Shown one piece after another: positions 17,796 to 27,278 of a stretch of DNA of 64,000 bases. A model generated the notes under the pieces. That model was not told the origin of the DNA, did not search any database, and was given only the letters and a program-made list of their open reading frames with translations. Numbering within the stretch: position 1 is the stretch's first letter; every line of letters starts with the position of its first letter. Source of the stretch: Cellvibrionales bacterium. Lineage in GTDB: Bacteria > Pseudomonadota > Gammaproteobacteria > Pseudomonadales > UBA7239. The position numbers and the translations under genes were made by a program. Location of the stretch: NCBI GenBank assembly GCA_016713115.1, contig JADJPU010000001.1:682001-746000 (forward strand). The letters run 5' to 3'.

Positions 17796-19138
17796 GTCAG
17801 CGCCCCCACCGCCGCACAAAATTGTCGGCCGCGATCCTCATAGTTTTGAAACATATCGAAGCTGGCACAGGCCGGTGACAACAAAACCACATCGCCATTT
17901 TGTGCAATGCCTGCAGCCTGCTGCACCGCATCAACCATAGACAGCGCCAGAAAATGCGGCACACGCGGACAACTGGCAGCGATGATGTCGGCATCACGCC
18001 CTATTAATACCAAAGCGCGCACATGGCGATTGACCACAGGCTCCAACACAGAAAAATCAGCGCCTTTTCCTTCGCCGCCAGCAATCAGTACCACATTCTT
18101 ATCTGTGCCGAGACCTTCAATTGCTGCAATTGTTGCACCGACATTCGTGCCTTTGGAATCGTTATAAAAACGCACAGAATTTTTTTCTGCCACCCACTGA
18201 CAACGATGCGGTAAGCCATTAAATTTTCGCACTGCCGTTGCGCATTTTTCCAAATCCCAACCCGCGGCGGCTGCCAAGGCAAAAGCGGCAGCAACATTGG
18301 CAACATTGTGCATACCGGCAATACGAATATCTGATAGCAACAGCAGCTTTTGGGTTTCCCCTAATACTAAATACGCTTGGCCATCAATTTCTCGAACACA
18401 AACCGTCTGTTCAGTATTTACAGAATCATCCACACCGAAGGACCAACGCACCGCAGAAATCGCCTCATCGGCTTGCGTCAATACATCGGCGCGGTTGAAA
18501 ACAATATTTTTCGCACGCTGATAAATTCTGTGTTTGGCTTGCGTGTAATCCGCCACGCTGTCATAGCGATCCATGTGGTCGTCACTGATATTCAACACCG
18601 TTGCCACAAGTGCCTGCAGGCTGTGCGTGGTTTCTAACTGAAAACTCGACAACTCCAACACATAGCAATCTGTTTCCGCATCGTGTTGCAACATATCCAA
18701 CACCGGCGTACCCAAATTGCCGCCCACACCAGCGCGCAGGCCGCAAGCCGTCGCCATTTCACCCACTAAAGTTGTTACGGTACTTTTGGCGTTGGAACCG
18801 GTGATAGCGATTATGGGCTTTGTGGTTGTACGCACAAACAACTCAATATCACCCAACAAACTCGCGCCAGCCGCTGCTGCTGCTTGCAGCGCCGGCTCCA
18901 GCACCGAAACGCCGGGGCTGACAATAATTTCATTCATTTCACACAGCAGAGCAGGATCCAATGCGCCACAATAAAAATCCACACTAGGATATTGCGCACG
19001 CAAGGTATCCACATTGGCAACCGCTGCGCGTGTATCACACCACACAAACGCCTCGCCGCGACTTTGCAAAAAACGTGCGCAGGATTGGCCCGTTTTGCCC
19101 ATCCCAATAATTGCGCGTTTTGTTGCAGCTAGACTCAC
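17792..19138 (-). CDS. murD: UDP-N-acetylmuramoylalanine--D-glutamate ligase
   Basis: A Mur ligase of 448 residues that adds D-glutamate. The ATP loop GSNAKSTVTTL and the central NISDDHMDRYD motif are intact. The frame is open upstream for 34 codons, but those overlap the true end of mraY. The GTG at 19138, preceded by AAGAGGTC at a good distance, gives the family N terminus (VSLAATKRAIIGMGKTG). It is followed by ftsW with a four-base overlap. Confidence 0.93.
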   Translation of the reverse strand: MSLAATKRAIIGMGKTGQSCARFLQSRGEAFVWCDTRAAVANVDTLRAQYPSVDFYCGALDPALLCEMNEIIVSPGVSVLEPALQAAAAAGASLLGDIELFVRTTTKPIIAITGSNAKSTVTTLVGEMATACGLRAGVGGNLGTPVLDMLQHDAETDCYVLELSSFQLETTHSLQALVATVLNISDDHMDRYDSVADYTQAKHRIYQRAKNIVFNRADVLTQADEAISAVRWSFGVDDSVNTEQTVCVREIDGQAYLVLGETQKLLLLSDIRIAGMHNVANVAAAFALAAAAGWDLEKCATAVRKFNGLPHRCQWVAEKNSVRFYNDSKGTNVGATIAAIEGLGTDKNVVLIAGGEGKGADFSVLEPVVNRHVRALVLIGRDADIIAASCPRVPHFLALSMVDAVQQAAGIAQNGDVVLLSPACASFDMFQNYEDRGRQFCAAVGALT

Positions 19139-19152
19139 GATGACCTCTTGTA

Positions 19153-20235
19153 TTAACGCAGTTTCAAAGTTGCCAAACCGATAAGAATCAGAATGACGGT
19201 GATAATCCAAAAACGCACGATGACACGCGGCTCCGGCCAACCTTTTAATTCAAAGTGATGGTGTATCGGCGCCATGCGAAAAATTCTGCTTGCCCGTCAA
19301 CTTGAACGACGCCACCTGCAAAATCACCGACACCGTTTCCATCACAAACACACCGCTCATCACAAAAAACACAATTTCGTGGCGCACGATGACCGCAATC
19401 AAACCCAGCGCCGCACCCAACGCCAAGGCGCCAACATCACCCATAAATACTTGCGCGGGATAGGTGTTGAACCAGAGAAAACCAAGACCAGCGCCGACAA
19501 ATGCGCCGCAAAATACAATCAACTCCCCCGCGCCTTCGATATAGGGCAAGTTCAAATAACCGGCAAATTTAAAATTACCCACCGCATAGGCAAAAACCGC
19601 CAGCGCACCGGCGATCATCACCGAAGGCATAATCGCCAAGCCATCCAGACCGTCGGTTAAATTGACCGCATTGCTGGATCCAACCACCACAAAATAAACA
19701 AAAGGCACATAAAACCAACCGAGATTGATCGCCACATTTTTGAAAAACGGCACATACAATTGCAATTCAACCGGCGTTTTTGCTGTTTCATATAAAAATA
19801 GCGCGGCGGCCAAACCAAAAACAGATTGCCAAAAATATTTCCAGCGCGATGGTAAGCCGCGTGAGTTTTTTCTACGACTTTGCGCCAATCATCCACCCAA
19901 CCAATGGCGGCAAAACATACCGTGGTCAGCATCACCACCCACACATAACGGTTATCTAACTTTGCCCACAACAGCGTGCTCAAACAAATAGACAGCAAAA
20001 TCAATACGCCGCCCATCGTTGGCGTGCCAGATTTTCCTAAATGTGATTGCGGACCATCCGTGCGTACGGATTGGCCAATCTTTAAACGCTGCAAATAAGC
20101 AATTACCGCCGGCCCCATCAGCAACGAAAAAACCAAAGCTGTTAACACACCCATCACAGCGCGCAGTGTTTGGTACTGCACCACATTAAAGACACTCCAG
20201 TACTGCGCCAAATAGTCAGCCAGCCAAATCAACAT
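19153..20235 (-). CDS. mraY: MraY translocase, split by two compensating single-base shifts
   Basis: This is phospho-MurNAc-pentapeptide transferase, which makes lipid I in the membrane. The first ~125 residues run in one frame through IGWVDDWRKVVEK, the middle ~195 residues are in the next frame, and the conserved end (MAPIHHHFELKGWPEP through TLKLR) returns to the first frame. The whole span is exactly 361 codons, equal to the family's usual 360 residues. The first shift is one missing base in the T6 run at 19866-19871. The second is one extra base between ~19280 and 19292. As written, translation would stop after 192 residues. mraY is essential and single-copy in most bacteria, so sequence error is the simplest reading. 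Confidence 0.9.
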
Positions 20236-21590
20236 AGAACTTCCTCGTTAACAGCCAATTGATCTGCAACTCTGTCCATACCAGCACTGCGCGACCCTTT
20301 GACCAAAAAAACACACTGTTCGTTTGCGATGGCAGCACACTGTACTGCCAGCAATTCCCAAGTTGAAAAATATTGCGCCTCTGCACCAAACGCTTCCGCC
20401 GTTGCGCGCGATAAATCACCTGTTACCAATAAATTTTTTACGCCAGCTTCTTTAGCATAAGCACCAATATCAGCGTGCAGTGCGCGTGCATCCGCACCCA
20501 ACTCCGCCATATCGCCGAGCACTAAAATCTTTTCACCACCACATAACATCAGCGCATCGATAGCAGCACGCACCGATGCAGGATTCGCGTTATAACTGTC
20601 ATCAATTACTCGGCAGCCCTTCACTCCTTTGCGCGTTTGCAAGCGACCCTTGTACGGCTGTGCCGCCTGCAATCCCGCACAAACAATGTCCAGCGACAAC
20701 CCCAACGCCAAACAACAGGCCGCCGCAGCCAAGGCATTGCTGACATTGTGTACGCCGAGAAATCGCAGGGCGATGTGACGACTTTCCTGATTGGTGTGCA
20801 GCGTAAAACGCACGCCGCTAGCCGATTGCTCGACATCAGTAGCAAAAACATCGGCAGAACTTTCAGCGGAAAAAGTGATGGCTTTTACAGGCAGTGCATC
20901 AAGCCAAGTGGCTGTCCACGCATTATCCAAATTGATAACCGCAATACCGTTTGCCGACAATCCTTCAAAAATTTCGCATTTTCCTTGTGCAATATTTTCA
21001 ACAGAGCCAAAACCCTCCAGATGCGCCGCACCCACATTGGTTACCAAGGCCACATCGGGTTTTGCCATCTGCGTGAGATAGCGAATTTCACCCAGCGCAC
21101 TCGCGCCCATTTCTATCACAGCGCAGTCATGCTCTGGCGACAAAGCCAACAAGGTCATTGGCACACCAAGATGATTATTGAGATTACCCTGCGTCACCAA
21201 GGGTTTGCCCTGCTGCACCAGAATGGCGGCAATCATTTCTTTGGTGGTGGTTTTTCCTGCACTGCCAGTTAAGCCGATCACTTTTCCTTGAAAAGCAGCA
21301 CGATTCAGTTCAGCAATTTTACCTAAAGCTTGCACTGTATCGTTGACACACAACTGCGGCAGCGAACTATCGCTGCGATTTTTTTCTACCACGGCTGCCG
21401 CAGCGCCCGCGCGCTGCACATCCGGCAAAAAATTATGCGCGTCAAAATTTTCACCTTTGAGAGCCACAAACAAATCACCGGCTTGCACTTTGCGGCTGTC
21501 TGTCACCACGCGCGTAAATATCGCATCTACTGCACTACGCGCCACCCTGCAGGCATCGGCTACTGCAAATAGCGTTTGCGCGCGCATCAT
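20229..21590 (-). CDS. murF: UDP-MurNAc-tripeptide--D-Ala-D-Ala ligase
   Basis: A 453-residue Mur ligase that adds the D-Ala-D-Ala dipeptide made by Ddl. The ATP loop GSAGKTTTKEM, the VTNVGAAHLEGFGS segment and the DDSYNANP motif are intact. It starts at an ATGATG that overlaps the murE stop by four bases and overlaps mraY by seven bases downstream. Confidence 0.96.
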   Translation of the reverse strand: MMRAQTLFAVADACRVARSAVDAIFTRVVTDSRKVQAGDLFVALKGENFDAHNFLPDVQRAGAAAAVVEKNRSDSSLPQLCVNDTVQALGKIAELNRAAFQGKVIGLTGSAGKTTTKEMIAAILVQQGKPLVTQGNLNNHLGVPMTLLALSPEHDCAVIEMGASALGEIRYLTQMAKPDVALVTNVGAAHLEGFGSVENIAQGKCEIFEGLSANGIAVINLDNAWTATWLDALPVKAITFSAESSADVFATDVEQSASGVRFTLHTNQESRHIALRFLGVHNVSNALAAAACCLALGLSLDIVCAGLQAAQPYKGRLQTRKGVKGCRVIDDSYNANPASVRAAIDALMLCGGEKILVLGDMAELGADARALHADIGAYAKEAGVKNLLVTGDLSRATAEAFGAEAQYFSTWELLAVQCAAIANEQCVFLVKGSRSAGMDRVADQLAVNEEVLC

Positions 21591-23089
21591 GCTTGCATCT
21601 CCGTTTTTTTAATACGACGCTGCTGTAATGCACTCTGCGCTTGTTCAACATCAGAAAAATGACGGCGTATACCGAACACTTCCTGATAATTTTCGTGACC
21701 TTTTCCTGCCAACAACACCACATCACCACGCGCTGCATGGCTAATGGCGTAGGCAATCGCTTCAGCGCGATCACTCACAACCTCGTGATGAGACAATGTA
21801 TCGGCATTGGCAGAAAAGCCCGCCACAATATCCGCGATAATGTTTTCTGGCGCTTCATTGCGCGGGTTGTCGGTGGTGACAATCACCTCATCGGCAAATG
21901 CTTGTGCTATTTGCGCCATTTGTGGGCGTTTACCTGTATCGCGATTGCCGCCACAACCAAATACACACCACAATTTTTCTACTGTTTGCTGACGCAGCGC
22001 TTGCAGTATTTTTTGCAGCGCATCCGGCGTGTGCGCGTAATCCACCACCACCAAAACATCGTCGCTCTGCGCACTCACAATGTGTGTACGCCCCGGCACG
22101 GCTTGTAACTGTGCAACTGCATTCAACACAGCGTCCAAGCGCATGCCGTGACCACACAGGGTGGCTACCACCGCCAAGGCGTTCAACAGGTTATACCCCC
22201 CCGGGAACCTGCTGTGTAGCTCACCCTTCCCCCAGGGCGTGCGGATACTGGCAGCGATTCCCTGCCCAGTTACCTCATAACGCTCCACTCCGAGTTCACT
22301 TGTTTTGCTTTCCAGCGCATAACTAAACACCGTTTTACCTGCTTGATGCATGCGTTGAATCAATTGTTGACCAAACACATCGTCAGCATTGATAACAGCA
22401 AACTGCAACGCCGCCATATCAAACAGTTTTTGTTTTTCTGCCGCATAATTTTCCATCGTGCCGTGATAATCGAGATGGTCGCGCGTCAAATTGGTAAAAA
22501 TTGCGGAAGAAAATTGCACGCGATCTACACGCTGCTGACTCAACGCGTGTGACGACACTTCCATCGCCACCATCTGCGCGCCCTGCTGCACAAAATTGGC
22601 CAACAGATGATGGACTGTCAGCACATCAGGGGTTGTCATTCCAGTTTCATCGCGATACGCATGTGCAATCATGCCGCATCCCAGTGTGCCGATAATGGCT
22701 GCATCACCAGACACCTGTTGCCACGCCTGCGCCAACCAGTGTGAACAGGTTGTTTTTCCATTCGTGCCCGTCACGCCAATCACTTTACATTGCTGTGATG
22801 GCTCACCATAAAACGCATGCGCTATGGCACCCAAATGGGCTGTGAGATTTTCTACAGCGATCAAAGGCACTGCGCTGGACACGCTAAATTCTTTCTCTCG
22901 ATCGATGACTATCGCTGCCGCACCTTGCGCCTGTGCTTGCGCAATATGTGCCGCCAATACATTTCCACTCGCCAACGCAAAAAACACATCGCCGGCACTC
23001 ACAGTACGGCTATCCAACTTTAAATTTGCCACAGAACTCTGTGCCAAAGTGTCGCCAAACCATGGCTGCACTGCCTCAACACCCCTCAT
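21587..23089 (-). CDS. murE: UDP-MurNAc-dipeptide--meso-diaminopimelate ligase
   Basis: A 500-residue Mur ligase. The ATP loop GTNGKTTCSHW, the TNLTRDHLDYHG motif and the C-terminal DNPRNE motif are present. DNPRNE closely matches the DNPR signature of enzymes that add meso-diaminopimelate, so a Gram-negative-type stem peptide is expected. It overlaps ftsI by four bases at its start and murF by four at its end. Confidence 0.96.
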   Translation of the reverse strand: MRGVEAVQPWFGDTLAQSSVANLKLDSRTVSAGDVFFALASGNVLAAHIAQAQAQGAAAIVIDREKEFSVSSAVPLIAVENLTAHLGAIAHAFYGEPSQQCKVIGVTGTNGKTTCSHWLAQAWQQVSGDAAIIGTLGCGMIAHAYRDETGMTTPDVLTVHHLLANFVQQGAQMVAMEVSSHALSQQRVDRVQFSSAIFTNLTRDHLDYHGTMENYAAEKQKLFDMAALQFAVINADDVFGQQLIQRMHQAGKTVFSYALESKTSELGVERYEVTGQGIAASIRTPWGKGELHSRFPGGYNLLNALAVVATLCGHGMRLDAVLNAVAQLQAVPGRTHIVSAQSDDVLVVVDYAHTPDALQKILQALRQQTVEKLWCVFGCGGNRDTGKRPQMAQIAQAFADEVIVTTDNPRNEAPENIIADIVAGFSANADTLSHHEVVSDRAEAIAYAISHAARGDVVLLAGKGHENYQEVFGIRRHFSDVEQAQSALQQRRIKKTEMQA

Positions 23090-24894
23090 GCAGCAGCACC
23101 TTTTTTAATCACAGGAGCAGCGGTTTCTGTTTTATTTTTTTCTGCCGTTTTAGGTTTTGCTTCCGCTGGCGGCAGCGCATCAGGCACGGAACCCGTCAAC
23201 TGCAATACACCCTGCATCAAACGACCAAAAACTGGAGCGGCCGCTTCGCCGCCAAAATACTGACCGTTACTAGGCTCATCAATCATGACCGCCATTGCAT
23301 AGCGCGGATTACTCATCGGCGCTATGCCTGCAAATAATGCGGAATAGCGGTTAGGGCTGTATCCGCGACCATCCAACTTGTGCACGGTGCCTGTTTTGCC
23401 GCCCACACGAAAACCTGGCACTTGCGCGCGCGTCGCCGTGCCGCCAGGGTGCGTAACAGCTTCCAGCATCGGAATAATTTGGCGCGCCACATTGGCTGCT
23501 AACACGCGCTCACCGGAAATAGCGACAGATTCTGCATCGCGACGCAGAATCGACAACGGCATTTTTACGCCTTCGTTGGCAAAAATGCTGTAGGCGTGCG
23601 CCAATTGCAAAGTAGTGACGGAAACGCCATAACCAAACGCCATCGTGACGCGATCCAAATCACGCCAACGCTGATAACTCGGCAGCACACCGGTACCTTC
23701 TCCGGGAAAACCAATACCCGTTGCCTGTCCCAAACCAAAACGATGAAAAACACCGCGCAAAAAATTGGGATCCAGAGACAGCGCAATTTTTGATGTGCCC
23801 ACCTGACTGGATTTTGCAATCACCGTCGTCAAGTCAATCACACCGTAATTGCGGTGATCTTCCAGTTTTTTTCCTTGCACATAAATGCTGCCAGGATTGG
23901 TATCAATCACCATTTCCGGCTTCCATTTTCCGCTTTCCAAGGCAGCCGCCATGGTGATCGGTTTCATGGTGGAACCCGGTTCAAACAAATCCACGATGGC
24001 GCGATTACGCATTTGCACCGGCTTGATGCCGACGCGATTATTGGGGTTGTAAGACGGCCAGCTCACGATAGCAAGCACCTCGCCTGTCTTCACATCTACC
24101 ACCACGGCGGAGCCACCTTGCGCTTTAAAATCTTCTACGGTTTTCTTCAAAATCGTATGTGCAAAATACTGCAAACGCAGATCAATACTGAGCGCAATAT
24201 CTACACCATTTTGTTCAGGGCGCTGCAAACCTAAATCTTTTACTACGCGACCTTTTAAATCTTTAATAACACGACGCTTTCCTTCTGCACCTGTCAGCGC
24301 CTCATTAAATTCCAACTCGACACCTTCCTGACCTCGATCATCGATATTGGTAAACCCCACCAAACTGGCGACCACATCGCCAGCTGGATAAAACCGTTTG
24401 TATTCGCGCTGCCCGTAAACACCTTCTATGCCTTGCGCCAACACAGCTTCCGCCTCTTCAGGCGACACTTGACGACGCAAATAAACAAATTCTTTATCGC
24501 TGTATTGCGCCATTTTCTCGCGCAATTCCTGCTCGCTCCACGCCATAACGCGCCCAATCGCGCGCCACTTGTCGACATCCTGCCCAATCACTGCGGGATT
24601 GGCCCACAGCGTTACCACGGGCGTGCTGACAGCTAACGGCTCACCATTGCGATCGGTAATCATGCCGCGATGCGCCTGAATTTTTTCCGTGCGCACCGTA
24701 CGCGCTTCGCCCTGTTTCGCTAAAAAAGCGTGGTTCATCAGCACCTGATGGTCTGCTATTCGCACAACCAACAATAGACCGAGGGCGCCAAGAAAGCCGA
24801 ACACAGCACGGATACGCCAATCGCCACGCTGCAAAATGGCTTGCACCACCGCACTGCTGCGTTTTGTTGTCGCTGTGTTTTTCTTGGTCGCCAT
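23086..24894 (-). CDS. ftsI: Septal transpeptidase FtsI (PBP3) with a variant SxN motif
   Basis: A 602-residue class B penicillin-binding protein with a cytoplasmic tail, one membrane segment (~28-47), a pedestal domain and a transpeptidase domain. The nucleophile motif is STMK (308-311) and the KTG motif is at 500-502. The second active-site motif, normally SSN, reads SSQ here (362-364, codon CAG), an unusual change at a residue that contacts substrate and beta-lactams. It crosslinks septal peptidoglycan with FtsW. Its ATG shares one base with the ftsL stop. Confidence 0.95.
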   Translation of the reverse strand: MATKKNTATTKRSSAVVQAILQRGDWRIRAVFGFLGALGLLLVVRIADHQVLMNHAFLAKQGEARTVRTEKIQAHRGMITDRNGEPLAVSTPVVTLWANPAVIGQDVDKWRAIGRVMAWSEQELREKMAQYSDKEFVYLRRQVSPEEAEAVLAQGIEGVYGQREYKRFYPAGDVVASLVGFTNIDDRGQEGVELEFNEALTGAEGKRRVIKDLKGRVVKDLGLQRPEQNGVDIALSIDLRLQYFAHTILKKTVEDFKAQGGSAVVVDVKTGEVLAIVSWPSYNPNNRVGIKPVQMRNRAIVDLFEPGSTMKPITMAAALESGKWKPEMVIDTNPGSIYVQGKKLEDHRNYGVIDLTTVIAKSSQVGTSKIALSLDPNFLRGVFHRFGLGQATGIGFPGEGTGVLPSYQRWRDLDRVTMAFGYGVSVTTLQLAHAYSIFANEGVKMPLSILRRDAESVAISGERVLAANVARQIIPMLEAVTHPGGTATRAQVPGFRVGGKTGTVHKLDGRGYSPNRYSALFAGIAPMSNPRYAMAVMIDEPSNGQYFGGEAAAPVFGRLMQGVLQLTGSVPDALPPAEAKPKTAEKNKTETAAPVIKKGAAA

Positions 24895-25208
24895 TAGCGC
24901 ACCTTCACCACAATGATTTTGTCAGTTTGAGGCGCTTGCATCTCCAATTCTTTTTCCGCCATATCATGCACGCGGCTATAAGCAGCCCAAGTATTTTTTT
25001 CAACCAGATACTGCCCCCACAACACTTGCATACTGCGCGCCTCTGCGCGCAGTGATTCAATTTCAGCCAAGTAACGACGATTTTCAAAAGCCGAAACTAT
25101 CACCCCCATCGCAGAGCCAAGCACGCACAGCACGAGCAACACCAAACAGAACACACCAAACAGGCTGATCTCAAAATCTTTTTCTGGCGCAGTATGCTCT
25201 GTGTTCAT
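24894..25208 (-). CDS. ftsL: Cell division protein FtsL
   Basis: A 104-residue bitopic protein with one membrane segment (~16-40) followed by a periplasmic heptad-rich coiled coil that pairs with FtsB. Sequence conservation in this family is low; size, topology and the position between rsmH and ftsI identify it. It overlaps rsmH by four bases. Confidence 0.9.
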   Translation of the reverse strand: MNTEHTAPEKDFEISLFGVFCLVLLVLCVLGSAMGVIVSAFENRRYLAEIESLRAEARSMQVLWGQYLVEKNTWAAYSRVHDMAEKELEMQAPQTDKIIVVKVR

Positions 25209-26158
25209 GCCGCCTTCTCCGTTGGCAATTTTTCTGCCACGCGCATCACCGCACTGCGCGCGCGCGGATTGCTCGCCACTTCCTGCTCACTGGCTTTAAT
25301 CGCTTTTCCCACCAGCTTTAAGGTTCTGCCTTCTGCCTCACCGGTCACCGGAATATGGCGCGGCAACACTTTTCCGCGACTCTGTTCGCGGAAATACTGT
25401 TTGACGATGCGATCTTCCAAAGAGTGAAAAGAAATGACAGCAATGCGACCGCCGCTGCACAAGACCGCCTGAATATCGCGCAACACCGTTTCTAATTCGC
25501 CCAATTCATTGTTGATAAAAATGCGAATGGCTTGAAAAACGCGTGTCGCCGGATGTTTGTGCTTTTCCCAAGCTGGATTGGCTGCCGACACCACTTCTGC
25601 TAACTGCAGAGTGGTTACGAATGGCGTTTCATTGCGTGATTTTTCGATAGCTTGCGCGATGCGTTTGGCGTAGCGCTCTTCGCCGTATTCACGAAATACA
25701 TCCGTCATTTCTGCCACTGGCGCAGTATTAATCCATTCAGCGGCACTGATGCCTGCTGCGGTGTTCATGCGCATATCCAGCGGGCCGTCTTGCATAAAAC
25801 TGAAGCCGCGCTCTGCATCATCCAACTGCGGAGAAGACACACCGATATCCAACAACACGCCGCGCACTTTTCCCTGCCAACCGCGCGCAATCACCTGCTG
25901 CAACATATCGCCAAAATTGCTGTGCGCAATTTCAAAACGAAGATCATCTTTGTTTACAGTTTTTGCGTGATCGACAGCTGAGATGTCTCGATCCAGCGCC
26001 AGTAATTTTCCCTGTGCGGACAACTTCGACAACAACAGCGCACTGTGACCACCGCGACCGTAAGTGCCATCGATGTAAATGCCATCGCTATCGCTGAAGA
26101 TGGCTTCCACTGCTTCTTGCAGTAAAACCGTTTGGTGAGCTGATTCCTTCATACTCAC
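25205..26158 (-). CDS. rsmH: 16S rRNA m4C1402 methyltransferase RsmH
   Basis: A 317-residue SAM-dependent methyltransferase (MraW) that modifies C1402 in the ribosomal decoding centre. It has the HQTVLLQEAV N terminus, the SAM-binding IDGTYGRGGHS, the LLDIGVSSPQLD loop and the C-terminal FHSLEDRIVK motif. A second ATG two codons in (26152) is equally possible. It lies two bases after mraZ and is followed by ftsL with a four-base overlap. Confidence 0.96.
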   Translation of the reverse strand: MSMKESAHQTVLLQEAVEAIFSDSDGIYIDGTYGRGGHSALLLSKLSAQGKLLALDRDISAVDHAKTVNKDDLRFEIAHSNFGDMLQQVIARGWQGKVRGVLLDIGVSSPQLDDAERGFSFMQDGPLDMRMNTAAGISAAEWINTAPVAEMTDVFREYGEERYAKRIAQAIEKSRNETPFVTTLQLAEVVSAANPAWEKHKHPATRVFQAIRIFINNELGELETVLRDIQAVLCSGGRIAVISFHSLEDRIVKQYFREQSRGKVLPRHIPVTGEAEGRTLKLVGKAIKASEQEVASNPRARSAVMRVAEKLPTEKAA

Positions 26159-26160
26159 CT

Positions 26161-26607
26161 CTAGAATGAAATATCGGCCATGGCCGATGGCAACTCAAAC
26201 TGCCCACTCACCGCAGCATCCAAACACTGCTGCCAGTTGCTCTCACTCCAGAGTTCAAATTTTTTGCCCTGCCCCACCAGCACCAACTTCTTATCCAACT
26301 GCGCGTATTTGCGCAGCGAAGCAGGCAGCAAAATGCGGCCGTTGCCGTCCATGTCCAATTCACTGGCATAGCCCAGCAGTAAACGCTGAATGCGGCGCAC
26401 GTTGGGATCGGTGCTGGGCAGCGCTTCCAATTGCGCTTCCAAGGTTTGCCACACCGGCAGCGGATAAATGCGCAGACAGGCATCTTGGATGTCGATAGTG
26501 GCCACCAATTGGCCACGGCACAGCTCAGCCAGCACCTCGCGGTACTTGGCTGGAATCGCCAATCGCCCTTTCGGGTCTAGATTGATTTCCGCTATGCCTC
26601 TAAACAT
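26161..26607 (-). CDS. mraZ: Transcriptional regulator MraZ
   Basis: A 148-residue protein with two AbrB-like SpoVT half-domains. The DPKGRLAIPAKYRE repeat is at the N terminus and the DGNGRILLPASLRKYA repeat is in the second half. MraZ forms a ring that binds tandem repeats in its own promoter and represses the dcw operon. Three fitting repeats lie 33-63 bases upstream. It is the first protein gene of the cluster. Confidence 0.96.
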   Translation of the reverse strand: MFRGIAEINLDPKGRLAIPAKYREVLAELCRGQLVATIDIQDACLRIYPLPVWQTLEAQLEALPSTDPNVRRIQRLLLGYASELDMDGNGRILLPASLRKYAQLDKKLVLVGQGKKFELWSESNWQQCLDAAVSGQFELPSAMADISF

Positions 26608-26640
26608 GGGCTATCCCTAGTGTGCGGGGCGGCAAATCCT

Positions 26641-26670
26641 GCATTCGCCACTTTTACCCACTTTTCACCA
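26641..26670 (-). promoter_or_regulatory. Triple 10-bp MraZ operator
   Basis: On the minus strand three consecutive 10-bp units read TGGTGAAAAG, TGGGTAAAAG and TGGCGAATGC. Spaced TGG(G)-type direct repeats with exact 10-bp period just upstream of mraZ are the known MraZ recognition pattern. They lie immediately downstream of the predicted -10, consistent with autorepression. Confidence 0.8.
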
Positions 26671-26679
26671 CAGAGGCAC

Positions 26680-26706
26680 ACTATAGGGGGCAAAAAACCT
26701 TGTCAA
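26680..26706 (-). promoter_or_regulatory. Predicted sigma-70 promoter of the dcw cluster
   Basis: On the minus strand TTGACA (26706-26701) and TATAGT (26685-26680) are separated by 15 bases, slightly short but with near-consensus hexamers. Transcription would begin near 26673, leading through the MraZ repeats into mraZ. Confidence 0.6.
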
Positions 26707-26820
26707 GACAGGCAACTCACCTGTTTGACGCAGTTCGCTGCAAGGTGCAGGCAGATCCCCGCATGTTAGCTGCAAACTTTTAATGGTTAAAATCTATACA
26801 AATCATACGCATGCAAAACA

Positions 26821-26843
26821 AACCTAAAGTAAAACCTTAAGTT
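26821..26843 (-). terminator. Weak terminator-like hairpin after rnpB
   Basis: On the minus strand AACTTAAGG can pair with CTTTAGGTT (two G-U pairs) around a TTTTA loop, followed by TGTTTTG. It lies about 38 bases after the mature rnpB end. The stem is A/T-rich and the U tract interrupted, so efficiency is doubtful. Confidence 0.35.
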
Positions 26844-26880
26844 TGCTTGCGCTGAGGGAGAGAATTCGCGAAAGAGAAAA

Positions 26881-27226
26881 GGAGTTGGCCGATAAGCCGG
26901 GTTCTGTCGTGGACAACCATTCATCTGGGATCTGCGTCGCCGCAGACCTCAAGCAACCTACCCGCACCCGACGCGGGCCGCGCCAACAGATGCCTATTTG
27001 GTCTTGCTCCGAGTGGGGTTTACCGTGCCGGTCTGTTGCCAGACTCGCGGTGCGCTCTTACCGCACCATTTCACCCTTACCACGCAGCCTTGCGGCTCGT
27101 TCGGCGGTTTGCTTTCTGTTGCACTGGCCGTCGGCTCGCGCCGCCCAGGTGTTACCTGGCACTCTGCCCTATGGAGCCCGGACTTTCCTCCACCTCTTGC
27201 GAGGCAGCGATTGTCTGGCCAACTCC
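26881..27226 (-). ncRNA. rnpB: RNase P RNA, type A
   Basis: This is the catalytic RNA of RNase P, which trims the 5' leader of tRNA precursors. Read on the minus strand it has the hallmark conserved blocks in order: GAGGAAAGTCCGGGCTCC near the 5' end, GCAACAGAAAGCAAACCGCC, GGTAAGGGTGAAA, GGTAAGAGCGCACC, GAGCAAGACCAAATAGG and the 3' GACAGAACCCGGCTTATCG. The ends are set by a perfect 10-bp P1 helix (GGAGTTGGCC with GGCCAACTCC). Position upstream of mraZ on the same strand is usual for gammaproteobacteria. Confidence 0.97.
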
Positions 27227-27278
27227 GCGCGCAAGAATAATTGCACCGCGCGCTGTTGGCAATCCGCTTTTATGCAGC

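Noticed and set aside
19153..20235. Programmed frameshifting in mraY
   Set aside because: Two opposite shifts ~590 bases apart would both be required, with no stimulatory element seen. No such control is known to me for mraY, and other genes in the window show similar A/T-run deletions.
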